Source: JAGTVG01 sp964543195 (GTDB taxonomy: Bacteria > Bacteroidota > Bacteroidia > Cytophagales > Cyclobacteriaceae). From it: a stretch of 64,000 bases of DNA. The notes under the pieces were generated by a model that searched no databases, was not told where the DNA came from, and was given only the letters and a program-made list of their open reading frames with translations. Positions within the stretch are counted from its first letter, which is position 1. The number at the start of each line of letters is the position of its first letter. The DNA is taken from the NCBI GenBank assembly GCA_964543195.1, contig CAZIXF010000004.1, positions 1 to 64,000 on the forward strand, given 5' to 3'. Shown in pieces: positions 27,616-36,277 of this stretch. A program made the position numbers and the translations under genes.

Positions 27616-28728
27616 TTAAATCTTGATAAAGATCCTTTTTTTATACAGCCAGTAACAGATATACCATAACAGGAAAAGTACGATCAGGTTCATGAATATA
27701 TCAGCCGTTACTTCCCCGGTCCAGCCGAATAACACATCCGAAAAGGGCTGCACGATATTCCTTAAAAAAGCAGCGCCTCCCACATGGGCGAAAAGATAAA
27801 TAAACAAAGGATTCATGCCTACGATCGCAAAGAATTTTGTCCAGTTTTTCTGATTCAGTATATCGATAAACCAGTAAGAAAAGGCAAGGGATAAGAGGGT
27901 CCACCCGCCACTGACGATAACAAAGGAAGAGGTGGAGATGCGTTTGATAATAGGTGTGACCAGATCGAGCGCATAACCGGCCACCACCCCGATCAGACCG
28001 GCGACCACCAGGATTTTCAGTTTTTCCTGGTTCGACCGGTCGCTTAAGAGTAGTTGCCCTGCCAACACGCCCCAGATGGTATGGGCTGTGGTAGGGATCG
28101 CATTGAAAGCCACCCAGTGCCCGTCCAGATCGGCTCCACCATATTGAAGATCAAGCCAGGTGCCGAAATTTTCATTCGGTGTAAAAGGGTGATTGAAGCC
28201 ATCAACCGGAAAAACCCGATAGATCAACTCGGTAATACCAATGAGCAAAAGAGAAAAAAGGATCTGGAAGCGGGCCGATTTATCCATCACAAGGAAGGCC
28301 AGCAGATAGGTTACCGACAGCTGGGCCAGTACATTCTGAAAACGGAAAACAATTTTTCCCGGCCCGATACAATATAAGGCCCACCCGAACAACAGCAACA
28401 GAAAGGCCCGTTGGAAGATATGCTTCCGGATCTCGCCATCCGACTGCCCCCGTTTCCTTCGGTTGCGAATGGAAAAGGGGATCGCCACACCCACAATAAA
28501 CATGAAATAGGGTTGTATAAGATCCCAGAAACGAAGCCCATGCCAGGGATGATGGTGGAATTGTGTTCCGATCGCATGGATCAGGGTACCCTCGAAGGCT
28601 TCACTCGTCATCAGGGAATATAAATGGGTCGATTCGGCGATCAGCAGAAACATGGTGAGGCCACGGAAAAAATCGAGGGAAAACAGGCGTTCTCCCGGTT
28701 TCATGATGTTCAGGTCAGTTTTTTTCAC
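27616..28728 (-). CDS. HGSNAT/DUF5009-like membrane acyltransferase
   Basis: A 370-residue integral membrane protein with about ten spans. It carries the N-terminal signature RLFSLDFFRGLTMFLLI, then HHPWHGLRFWDLIQPYFMF and VGVAIPFSIRNRRKRG. These are characteristic of bacterial homologues of heparan-alpha-glucosaminide N-acetyltransferase (NagX-like, DUF5009). The family moves acetyl groups across the membrane onto amino sugars; for this member the acceptor is unknown. It lies between the DUF3179 gene (same strand) and a GH18 lipoprotein (divergent), fitting amino-sugar or glycan metabolism. Confidence 0.88.
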   Translation of the reverse strand: MKKTDLNIMKPGERLFSLDFFRGLTMFLLIAESTHLYSLMTSEAFEGTLIHAIGTQFHHHPWHGLRFWDLIQPYFMFIVGVAIPFSIRNRRKRGQSDGEIRKHIFQRAFLLLLFGWALYCIGPGKIVFRFQNVLAQLSVTYLLAFLVMDKSARFQILFSLLLIGITELIYRVFPVDGFNHPFTPNENFGTWLDLQYGGADLDGHWVAFNAIPTTAHTIWGVLAGQLLLSDRSNQEKLKILVVAGLIGVVAGYALDLVTPIIKRISTSSFVIVSGGWTLLSLAFSYWFIDILNQKNWTKFFAIVGMNPLFIYLFAHVGGAAFLRNIVQPFSDVLFGWTGEVTADIFMNLIVLFLLWYICYWLYKKRIFIKI

Positions 28729-28951
28729 TTTTATTAATATTTAGTGGTCTGTATTTCAGCATGACCAAAGCTCTTTTAGTTAAGCAGGTTAAGGATCACC
28801 TGTTCGCATTCAAAAGGTCATGGATCGCTGATACGGAAGTTTATCAACTATAAAAATTAAACACCTTTTTTTCAGTCACTAAATTTTATTTTATTATTTT
28901 AGATTATCAAATACTCCTGATATTAATTCAAATTTTTAAGATCAAATTAAG

Positions 28952-30091
28952 ATGAAAACTTTCAATTACTTTTTTTTATTTACCCTGAGTCTGCTGATCC
29001 TGTCAGTTTTTTCCTGTGAACAAAAGCCATATGCTACCGGCCCCGATATTTATGTGGAGGATACTTCATTCAAGGTGGTCGGCTACCTGGCTGGCCGCGG
29101 CTTCGACCACATCGATGAGCTCGAACTGGAAAAACTCACCTACCTGAACCTTGCTTTTGCCAACCCGGATGAAAACGGAAACCTTGTTTTCAGCGGTAAC
29201 AGGAATATTGAGCCGGTGGTGGAAAAAGGCCATGAAGCAGGGCTGAAGGTATTTGTTTCCCTGGCCGGAGGAGGTAGGCCCGATACGGTGATCTGGAAGA
29301 AGGTGCTTCAGCCGGAAAACCGCCCCGGCTTTATTATGGGCATAGTAGAATATGTCGAAGAAAACAACCTGGACGGGGTGGATGTGGATATCGAATGGAA
29401 CCTGCTTCCTTATATTGGTGATCTGTATACTCCATTTGTGGTGGAATTAAGAGAAGCCCTTCATGCACGCGGAAAAGGCATCACTACCGCCCTGGGAGCC
29501 ACTCATCTACATGAAGCCGTAACCCAGGAATCGCTGGAAGCCTATGACTTCATCAATGTGATGGTTTACGATAAGACAGGCATTTGGCGGCCGGAGGATA
29601 TAGGACCTCATTCGCCGTATTCTTATGCCGAAGAGGCCATCGATTACTGGACACAGGAAAGGAATATAGACCCCTCCAAGATCATTCTCGGACTACCGTT
29701 CTACGGATTTGATTTCACGCCTCCTGCCCGGTATATTTCCTATAAGAAAATAATAGAAGAGAACCCTTCCTATGCCTGGCAGGATTCGATCGAACTGAAA
29801 TACTATAATGGGATCCCCATGATCGTCAGAAAGACCGAGCTGGCCAAAGAAATGCTTGGTGGGGTGATGATCTGGGAAATTTCATCCGATACGGTAAGTG
29901 ACCTCTCCCTGCTCAGGGCGATACACCAGACCATACAAGCCGGGGATTGCGATGTAAAGACGTTTTATAAAGACGAAGACGGCGATGGTCTTGGGGATCC
30001 CGGAAAACCTTACCAGGCCTGTGAGGCCCCGGAAGGATATGTCTCGAACATGGGCGAATTGACAGAGGAGGCAGCAGAACCCTCCTTATAA
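28952..30091 (+). CDS. GH18-family (chitinase/ENGase-like) lipoprotein
   Basis: A 379-residue lipoprotein (signal ending SVFSC). A GH18 TIM barrel shows VVGYLAGRGFDH, LNLAFANPDENG, VFVSLAGGGRPD, and the DxxDxDxE motif DGVDVDIEW with catalytic Glu148. MIWEISSD near the end of the barrel corresponds to the conserved tryptophan strand. A short C-terminal module has YKDEDGDGLGDPG, a thrombospondin-3-like calcium-binding sequence. The substrate is probably a GlcNAc-containing glycan. It lies 15 bases upstream of the esterase-like gene, so the two form an operon. Confidence 0.88.
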   Translation: MKTFNYFFLFTLSLLILSVFSCEQKPYATGPDIYVEDTSFKVVGYLAGRGFDHIDELELEKLTYLNLAFANPDENGNLVFSGNRNIEPVVEKGHEAGLKVFVSLAGGGRPDTVIWKKVLQPENRPGFIMGIVEYVEENNLDGVDVDIEWNLLPYIGDLYTPFVVELREALHARGKGITTALGATHLHEAVTQESLEAYDFINVMVYDKTGIWRPEDIGPHSPYSYAEEAIDYWTQERNIDPSKIILGLPFYGFDFTPPARYISYKKIIEENPSYAWQDSIELKYYNGIPMIVRKTELAKEMLGGVMIWEISSDTVSDLSLLRAIHQTIQAGDCDVKTFYKDEDGDGLGDPGKPYQACEAPEGYVSNMGELTEEAAEPSL

Positions 30092-30106
30092 TAATTACAA
30101 TATCGA

Positions 30107-31456
30107 ATGGAAAAGCGTCAAATACTTTCCCGGAAGCAACCGGGAACGAACAATTCCGGCCACCCTGCCGGTTCCCGCAGGCAATTCCTCCGCTCAATAA
30201 CCGCCATGGGAGGTATATCCCTTTTTCCCGTCACGGGTGCCTTTTCCGGAGTAGATCCCTTCCATGTTGAAAAAAGTTCCCTCAAGGCACCCGCTATCGA
30301 CGGTCCGAAAACAATAATCGGGCAATACGGTCCCTGGGCTGCCACATTAAACAAGGATCCGGGTCCCCTGTCATTTCGCAATCCCCAATGGGAGAGCCTC
30401 GGTCGATGGAAAAAACAGGCCAGGAACAAAGTGGTTGAGTTGACTGCCGCTCCTGAGTTGGGAGAAACAAATCGGGTTACCGTGAATAAAAAATATACTT
30501 ACGATGGCCTGGATATTGAAGAGCTCAGCTGGCAACTGCCCTATGGAACACCAACGGAAGCTATACTTCTAAAACCCAGTGGTGCCACCCAGCCTCTTCC
30601 AGCGATCCTTGGTCTGCATGATCACAGTGGTGATAAATACCTTGGGAAACGGAAGATTACACGGACCTCGGACGATCCGCCGGATTTTATAATTGCGCAT
30701 CAGGATCATGGTTACGAGGGGAAGGCCTGGGCCAATGAAATAGCAAAAAAAGGTTACGTGGTGCTTGTGCATGATGCCTTTGCCTTCGGCAGCAGGCGGG
30801 TCACTTATGATAACGTGGAAGGCATCACCTGGGGAACCTGTAATGTGGAAGGCAAACCGGAGGTTGACCCCGGTGATCCCGAAACCATAAAGGTCTATAA
30901 CGAATGGGCCGGAGCCCACGAGCATATCCTGTCGAAATCGCTGTTCTGTGCAGGCACCACCTGGCCCGGTGTATGCCTTGCGGAGGACAAAAAAGCCCTC
31001 GAAGTGCTTGCAGACCGTTCCGATGTAGATAAAACCCGGATCGGATGCGGGGGGCTTTCCGGTGGCGGTTTGCGGACCGTGTATCTTGCGGGGCTCGATC
31101 CGAGGATCAAATGTGCCGTATGTGTAGGCTTCCTTACCACCTGGGATGATTTTCTGTTGAACAAAGCCTATACCCATACCTGGATGACATACACACCACT
31201 ATTACCGAATTACCTCGACTTCCCTGAAATACTCGGCCTGCAGGTACCTTTGCCGGTCATGGCACTCAATAACGAGGATGATCCGCTGTACACTCTTCCG
31301 GAAATGAAGAAAGCGGACCGGATCCTGCAGGAGGTGTATTCGAAAGCGGGCGTCCCAGGTCATTATAAAAGCGGTTTCTATCCCGGACCCCATAAATTCG
31401 ATATCGCCATGCAGCAGGATGCCTTCGAATGGTTCGACAGGTGGCTGAAAGTCTGA
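30107..31456 (+). CDS. exported alpha/beta hydrolase (acetyl-esterase-like), Tat-type signal
   Basis: A 449-residue protein. The N terminus carries a twin-arginine-type signal (SRRQFLRS, 23-30, followed by a hydrophobic stretch). The alpha/beta-hydrolase core includes LGLHDHSGDKYLG, GYVVLVHDAFAFGSRR, and the nucleophile elbow GGLSGGG with Ser318. A later Asp (NNEDDPLYTLPEM) and His (GPHKFDI) complete a plausible catalytic triad. Proteins like this in Bacteroidota are annotated as dienelactone-hydrolase or acetylxylan-esterase-like. It follows the GH18 gene by 15 bases and may remove ester groups from the same glycan. Confidence 0.82.
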   Translation: MEKRQILSRKQPGTNNSGHPAGSRRQFLRSITAMGGISLFPVTGAFSGVDPFHVEKSSLKAPAIDGPKTIIGQYGPWAATLNKDPGPLSFRNPQWESLGRWKKQARNKVVELTAAPELGETNRVTVNKKYTYDGLDIEELSWQLPYGTPTEAILLKPSGATQPLPAILGLHDHSGDKYLGKRKITRTSDDPPDFIIAHQDHGYEGKAWANEIAKKGYVVLVHDAFAFGSRRVTYDNVEGITWGTCNVEGKPEVDPGDPETIKVYNEWAGAHEHILSKSLFCAGTTWPGVCLAEDKKALEVLADRSDVDKTRIGCGGLSGGGLRTVYLAGLDPRIKCAVCVGFLTTWDDFLLNKAYTHTWMTYTPLLPNYLDFPEILGLQVPLPVMALNNEDDPLYTLPEMKKADRILQEVYSKAGVPGHYKSGFYPGPHKFDIAMQQDAFEWFDRWLKV

Positions 31457-31785
31457 GGTACTTTCATTTGATATAGCTGCTGGATATATTGTGCTGACCA
31501 GGATAGATTTCGGTGAAATTATTGCCGGGAGTAGTTAATGCCGATCCCACTTACCCCTCTGCCGATATATGATCAGGTGGATGCCATATGGAATATAAAC
31601 CACACCGGCTTTGTTAAATACACGACCGGCTCCCGGAATTTCCTGAGAAATTATCCTGTTTCTGCTTTTTATTAATTATACTAATAGAATGTAAAAAATC
31701 TATCCGGAAGGTAGCCAGCCGACCAGCGGATAACAATTAGCTGGAAAACTGAGTTATACCACCGGCAACCCTTTAAAAAAATAAC
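31457..31785. other. gene-free interval upstream of the prenyltransferase cluster
   Basis: About 330 bases with no supported frame. An A/T-rich block lies at 31665-31705 and is the likely place for the cluster promoter, but no clean TTTG/TAnnTTTG pair was found. Confidence 0.4.
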
Positions 31786-32685
31786 GTGAACAGCTTACCT
31801 GTTATCTCCTGGTTCGATAAAAGCACGGTGAAACATTTGCGTTTTCCTTTTTCGTTTTTTCTTTTACCGGTGTACCTTTTTGCTTTAAGCCAGGCACCGG
31901 AGATCGATCCGTGGAATGCCCTGCTTGTATTTATCATCCTTCATTTGCTGGTTTACCCCTCTTCGAACGGATACAATAGTTATGAGGATAAGGACGAGGG
32001 CAGCATCGGCGGCCTCAAATCACCACCCCGGATTACGCGGAACCTCTATAAGGTTTCAATCTTATTTGATGGGTTGGCCGTATTGGCATCCCTGATCATT
32101 TTCTGGCAGGTAGCTTTCCTGGTGCTGGTTTTTATCCTGATGTCCAGGGCATACAGCTACAGGAAGATCAGGATCAAGAAATATCCCATACCCGCATTCA
32201 TCACCGTGTTCATCTTTCAGGGTGGACATATATACCTTATATCGGAAATGGCGATCGCGGATATCAGTATGCAAGCGGCTCTCGATAACGATACCCTGAT
32301 TTGCATGCTTATATCCAGCATGTTTATCGGGAGCATGTACCCGCTTACCCAGATCTACCAGCATGAAAGTGATAGAAAAGATGGAGTGATCAGTATTAGT
32401 TATATGCTGGGTTACCGGGGAACATTCATTTTTTCAGGAATCCTTTTTACCATAGGCACGCTGATGCTGGTATATTATTTCCTTGACCACCGGTTTTTAC
32501 CGGCAGTTGTTTTATTTGTCCTGCTCCTCAGCCCGGTTATGCTGCGTATGGGCAAATGGTTCAATAAGGTGAAAAAGAACGCCAGGCATGCCAGTTTCGA
32601 AAATACCATGCTGATGAACAAGTTGACTTCCGGTGCCATGAATCTTTATTTTATGATACTGATTGTGTATAATTTAATCATGTAG
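31786..32685 (+). CDS. UbiA-family prenyltransferase
   Basis: A 299-residue membrane enzyme with about eight to nine spans. Both Asp-rich motifs of the UbiA superfamily are present: NGYNSYEDKDEG (61-72) and YQHESDRKDG (191-200). These bind Mg-prenyl diphosphate and direct transfer of an isoprenoid to an aromatic or similar acceptor. The start is GTG at 31786. It leads a tight plus-strand cluster with a type III polyketide synthase, methyltransferase and flavin monooxygenase, so the acceptor is probably the polyketide phenol. It is not an obvious MenA or UbiA by context. Confidence 0.88.
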   Translation: MNSLPVISWFDKSTVKHLRFPFSFFLLPVYLFALSQAPEIDPWNALLVFIILHLLVYPSSNGYNSYEDKDEGSIGGLKSPPRITRNLYKVSILFDGLAVLASLIIFWQVAFLVLVFILMSRAYSYRKIRIKKYPIPAFITVFIFQGGHIYLISEMAIADISMQAALDNDTLICMLISSMFIGSMYPLTQIYQHESDRKDGVISISYMLGYRGTFIFSGILFTIGTLMLVYYFLDHRFLPAVVLFVLLLSPVMLRMGKWFNKVKKNARHASFENTMLMNKLTSGAMNLYFMILIVYNLIM

Positions 32686-32713
32686 GGAAAATACAAATGA
32701 AAAAACGGAGAGA

Positions 32714-33793
32714 ATGGACAGTAAAATAATTTCCATAGGAACAGCGCTTCCGGCGTATTCGGCAGAGCAGACCCGGATCTTTGATTTCATGAAGAAGGCC
32801 TATAACAATGAGCCGGCCTCCAGGAAACTGGAAGCCCTTTTCCGGCGAAGTGGTATTGAAAAAAGGCATTCGGTATTGCCTGACTTCGGTGACAACGGGT
32901 CGTCCTTGTTTTTCCGGCATCAGCAACCCCAACCTCATGTAGAAGACAGGATGGATAAATACAGGGACCATGCTCTCGATCTGGCATTGGATGCGATCGA
33001 TCATACTTTTGAAAAAACTATACTTCAACCGGATGATGTCAGCCATCTCATCACGGTAACCTGTACCGGCCTGACTGCACCGGGACTGAATGCAGGGATT
33101 ATCAACCGGTTGAATTTAAAGAGCGACATTTTCAACACCTCGGTAAACTTTATGGGATGCGGGGCAGCTTTTCATGCCCTGAAAATCGCAGATTTTATTG
33201 TCCGGGCAGAACCTGATGCCAGGGTCCTGATCGTATGCTCTGAATTATGCACTCTTCACTTTCAACCTAAACCCAATATCGATAACCTTCTTTCCAATAC
33301 CATCTTCAACGACGGAGCGGCCGGTGTTCTGGTGACTTCAGGCAAGAATAAGGAAAAGGGTCTAATTATCGGTGGATTTTATTCTCTTCTGCTAAGCGAA
33401 GGGGATCCTTTAATGGGCTGGAATATCCGTTCATCCGGTTTTGAAATGGTGCTGAATCCGGAAATACCTGCTTTCATCGGTCGTGAAATAAAAGAAGCGG
33501 TCAATAAAGCAGTCGATTTTTATGGGCTCAACCCCACAGATATCCAACGATGGGCCATTCATCCGGGAGGCAGAAAAATACTGGATGAAATAAAACGTGA
33601 ATTGAACCTGAATGATAATGACCTCAGTGCGTCCTATGAAATATTGAGGGATTTCGGAAATATGTCGTCTCCTACCATCCTGTTTGTTTTGAAGAATATC
33701 ATGGATTCAGATCCCGACGAGCAGGATAAAATTTTTACCGTGGGTTTCGGTCCGGGGTTGAGTGTGGAAACCGGTTTGTTCAACTATGGTTGA
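32714..33793 (+). CDS. type III polyketide synthase (chalcone/alkylresorcinol synthase family)
   Basis: A 359-residue homodimer-type enzyme that extends an acyl-CoA starter with malonyl-CoA and cyclises the chain to a resorcinol or pyrone. The Cys-His-Asn triad is intact: Cys149 in NFMGCGAAFHAL, His283 in AIHPGGRKIL, and Asn316 in DFGNMSSPT. ITVTCTGLTAPGL and the C-terminal GFGPGLSVETGL are also family features. The starter and chain length cannot be deduced; bacterial homologues in lipid clusters use long fatty acyl-CoA. It starts 28 bases after the UbiA gene and overlaps the methyltransferase. Confidence 0.94.
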   Translation: MDSKIISIGTALPAYSAEQTRIFDFMKKAYNNEPASRKLEALFRRSGIEKRHSVLPDFGDNGSSLFFRHQQPQPHVEDRMDKYRDHALDLALDAIDHTFEKTILQPDDVSHLITVTCTGLTAPGLNAGIINRLNLKSDIFNTSVNFMGCGAAFHALKIADFIVRAEPDARVLIVCSELCTLHFQPKPNIDNLLSNTIFNDGAAGVLVTSGKNKEKGLIIGGFYSLLLSEGDPLMGWNIRSSGFEMVLNPEIPAFIGREIKEAVNKAVDFYGLNPTDIQRWAIHPGGRKILDEIKRELNLNDNDLSASYEILRDFGNMSSPTILFVLKNIMDSDPDEQDKIFTVGFGPGLSVETGLFNYG

Positions 33794-34493
33794 TCTCAGC
33801 AAACGTTCGGAAAAAGCAGAATTGATGGATGACCCCCTGGCCAGGGAGGATCAATTGCTTCGCAACCTGCGTGAACTGGACTTGTTGAACCGTTATGGCG
33901 GCGGACACCGCATAAGTATCAAAGGAATGGGAAAACTTGATCTGTCTGTAAATGAAAAATACCACCTTGTCGATATGGGATGCGGCAGCGGGGATGCAAT
34001 GAAATACATGGCCGCATGGGCCCGCAGGAATAATCTGAATATAAAGTTCACTGGTGTTGATGTCAGTTCTGTCGCTGTTGGATACCTGAATGAGCATTGT
34101 CGTGAGTTTCCGGAAATAAAAGGCCGTGAAGCAGACTGGATCACTTTCCTTGAAGAAACGGAACCGGTTGATATTCTCCATTGTTCTCTTTTTTGCCATC
34201 ATTTACCGGACAAGGAATTGATAAGATTCTTAAACCTGGCCCAAAGCAAAACCACCCGGGGGATACTGATCAATGACCTGAGGAGAAGCCGGACTGCCTA
34301 TCTGAGCGCCTGGCTATTCCCACGACTGTTGAATGGCAGCTCATTGGCAAAACACGATGGCCCCTTATCGGTCCGGAAAGCTTTTACACAACCTGAAATG
34401 GAAAAACTTCTGCGCCGTTCCGGTATTAAAAATTATGAAATTGAGTCCGGATGGCCCTTCCGCTATCTGATCACCATAAACAGTAAAAACTGA
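33786..34493 (+). CDS. class I SAM-dependent methyltransferase of the polyketide cluster
   Basis: A 235-residue enzyme from the ATG at 33786, which overlaps the polyketide synthase stop by 8 bases (the frame is open from 33762). The SAM-binding motif LVDMGCGSGD is at 61-70 and FTGVDVSS follows; CSLFCHHLPDKEL is the usual post-motif region. There is no membrane segment. By position it most likely methylates the phenolic product (O- or C-methylation), like the second enzyme of the actinobacterial srs phenolic-lipid operon. Sequence does not prove the target. Confidence 0.88.
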   Translation: MVDLSKRSEKAELMDDPLAREDQLLRNLRELDLLNRYGGGHRISIKGMGKLDLSVNEKYHLVDMGCGSGDAMKYMAAWARRNNLNIKFTGVDVSSVAVGYLNEHCREFPEIKGREADWITFLEETEPVDILHCSLFCHHLPDKELIRFLNLAQSKTTRGILINDLRRSRTAYLSAWLFPRLLNGSSLAKHDGPLSVRKAFTQPEMEKLLRRSGIKNYEIESGWPFRYLITINSKN

Positions 34494-34520
34494 ATTTTTG
34501 CATTACCAGACCATACCGAC

Positions 34521-36059
34521 GTGTTGATCGCAGGGGCAGGTCCCACAGGATTGATGACAGCCTGTCACCTGGCAAGGCATGGCGTGAAGGTGATGATCAT
34601 TGACAGGAAATCTCGGCCGTCTGCCTATTCCGGTGCCTTGTTTATGCAGGCCCGTACCCTTGAGATTTTTGACCAGATGGGCCTTGCCCATGAGTTTCTT
34701 GAAAAAGGACAGGTGCCCGATTACCTGACTGTGCTTCATAAAGGAAGGCAGGTATTCAAAGCAGATGTCTCTGATATGGGCAGGGGATTATCAAAATACC
34801 CTTTTGTCTTAATGTTGAAACAGGAAGAAACGGAAAATCTCCTGATCAATTTTCTTGAACAACACCATGTTTCCGTTCAATGGAATACCGGATTGACCGG
34901 GTTACGGCAAAAAGAGGAAATGGTGGAGTCTGATATCCGTAAAACGGATCAGGGTGTATCGGTTTTAACCTCACGATTTTTAATAGGTGCCGATGGCTCA
35001 AACAGTACGGTACGGAGATTGCTTCAGATTCCTGTTGAGGAAACCCCGGTCACCACCCCGCTTTTCATCTTCGATGGCGAAGCATCTTTCAAATTCAGGA
35101 AAAAAGGTCGATCCATCACGCTCGAAAGAAATTCATTGTACTTCGTTTTTCATGGTGATCATATTTCAGGACTTTTCCCTTTACCCGGTAATCAATGGCG
35201 TATCGATGGCATTGTGCCGCGGGTCCTTACTAAGAAAAAGCATTATGATTATGATGATGTGAAAAATGAATTTGCACAATCATCTGCACTGGCAGTTGAA
35301 TTGGGTGAAAAAAATTGGTTTTCCACCTTTATCCCATCCACAAAATTAGTGAAAGATTTCCGGAAAGGCCGGTGTTTCCTGGCCGGCGATGCGGCCCATG
35401 TCCATACGCCTATCGGGGCCCAGGGTATGAATACAGGCATCCAGGATGCCTATAACCTTGCATGGAAATTGGCATTTACCCTGAAATATGATCTCTCAGA
35501 CCGACTTCTGCGCACTTATGGTGAGGAGCGTTTACCCGTTGCCCGAAAGCTGATCAAAGTTACCGACAGGCTTTTTTTCCAGCTCATCAAAAATAACAGG
35601 TTAAACAGGATATTGAGGAATGTGGTTTTTATCGGTTTTTTACGCTTGTTGCAACCTGTTGCTCATTGGAGGATAGTCCAGCGGGCTTTCTTCAGGTCAG
35701 TATCTGAAACAGAAATAAATTATGCATCACAAGGTGGCTGTAAAAGAGAGCACAGCCCGGGCCTGAAGGAAGGCAAAAGACTACCGTACATTTCATTTAC
35801 CGACAAGCAGGGCAGACGTAAGGATCTTCATGACCAGGTTTCCGGCAAAACTTACGTATTATTCTTTTTCAAAGAGGAAATTGATTATAAGGAAGGGCTT
35901 TCCGGATTTTTTACCGGATTGATTAAAAAAGGATTGGTGGGGACCTGTTATATTCCCTATAATAAAAACAACAGGGAATGGCTGAAGAGATTTAATATAA
36001 AGGAGCGGACGAGGATCCTTGTCAGGCCGGACCTTTATATTGAAAAGAGGTTTTTTTAA
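34521..36059 (+). CDS. FAD-dependent aromatic monooxygenase (PHBH/UbiH type)
   Basis: A flavoprotein hydroxylase of 512 residues if begun at GTG 34521. The dinucleotide motif LIAGAGPTGL is at the extreme N terminus, DG motif LIGADGSNSTVRR at about 151-163, and GD motif FLAGDAAHVHTP at about 284-295. A thioredoxin-like C-terminal domain (residues ~420-512) resembles that of phenol and polyketide hydroxylases. The frame is open back to the preceding TGA, and the upstream codons read ...PDHTDV. The true start may therefore be a non-ATG codon (for example ATT at 34494) coupled to the methyltransferase stop. The likely role is ring hydroxylation toward a hydroquinone or quinone. Confidence 0.9.
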   Translation: MLIAGAGPTGLMTACHLARHGVKVMIIDRKSRPSAYSGALFMQARTLEIFDQMGLAHEFLEKGQVPDYLTVLHKGRQVFKADVSDMGRGLSKYPFVLMLKQEETENLLINFLEQHHVSVQWNTGLTGLRQKEEMVESDIRKTDQGVSVLTSRFLIGADGSNSTVRRLLQIPVEETPVTTPLFIFDGEASFKFRKKGRSITLERNSLYFVFHGDHISGLFPLPGNQWRIDGIVPRVLTKKKHYDYDDVKNEFAQSSALAVELGEKNWFSTFIPSTKLVKDFRKGRCFLAGDAAHVHTPIGAQGMNTGIQDAYNLAWKLAFTLKYDLSDRLLRTYGEERLPVARKLIKVTDRLFFQLIKNNRLNRILRNVVFIGFLRLLQPVAHWRIVQRAFFRSVSETEINYASQGGCKREHSPGLKEGKRLPYISFTDKQGRRKDLHDQVSGKTYVLFFFKEEIDYKEGLSGFFTGLIKKGLVGTCYIPYNKNNREWLKRFNIKERTRILVRPDLYIEKRFF

Positions 36060-36078
36060 TTGGATAATCCATTTACAC

Positions 36079-36142
36079 TGAGGTTTCCGAAATTCTGAAA
36101 CCGGTTCAGAAGAGTATTCAAATGCTTTTTCGGGAACCTCGG
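36079..36142. repeat. nested palindrome related to the 6.28-kb element
   Basis: GAGGTTTCCGA near 36080-36090 faces CGGGAACCTC at 36131-36140. Inside, TTCTGAA and TTCAGAA flank ACCGG. The outer sequence resembles GAGGTTTCCGAAGTG at about 6272-6286. It could act as a terminator-like structure after the monooxygenase gene, but no T-run follows. Confidence 0.5.
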
Positions 36143-36202
36143 CTTGAAAACCTTATTAGATCAAGAATTTATATATATCTTTTATTTCGATTATTATCCG
36201 TG

Positions 36203-36210
36203 TATTTTTG
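36203..36210 (+). promoter_or_regulatory. TAnnTTTG box upstream of prfC
   Basis: TATTTTTG matches the -7 consensus of Bacteroidota promoters, 60-90 bases before the possible prfC starts. The -33 element is not clear. Confidence 0.5.
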
Positions 36211-36277
36211 CCGGTGGTCCGGGAATTTGTTCATGAAAAAGAAAAACAATAACATTTTCAGTGGATCGAACGTATGA

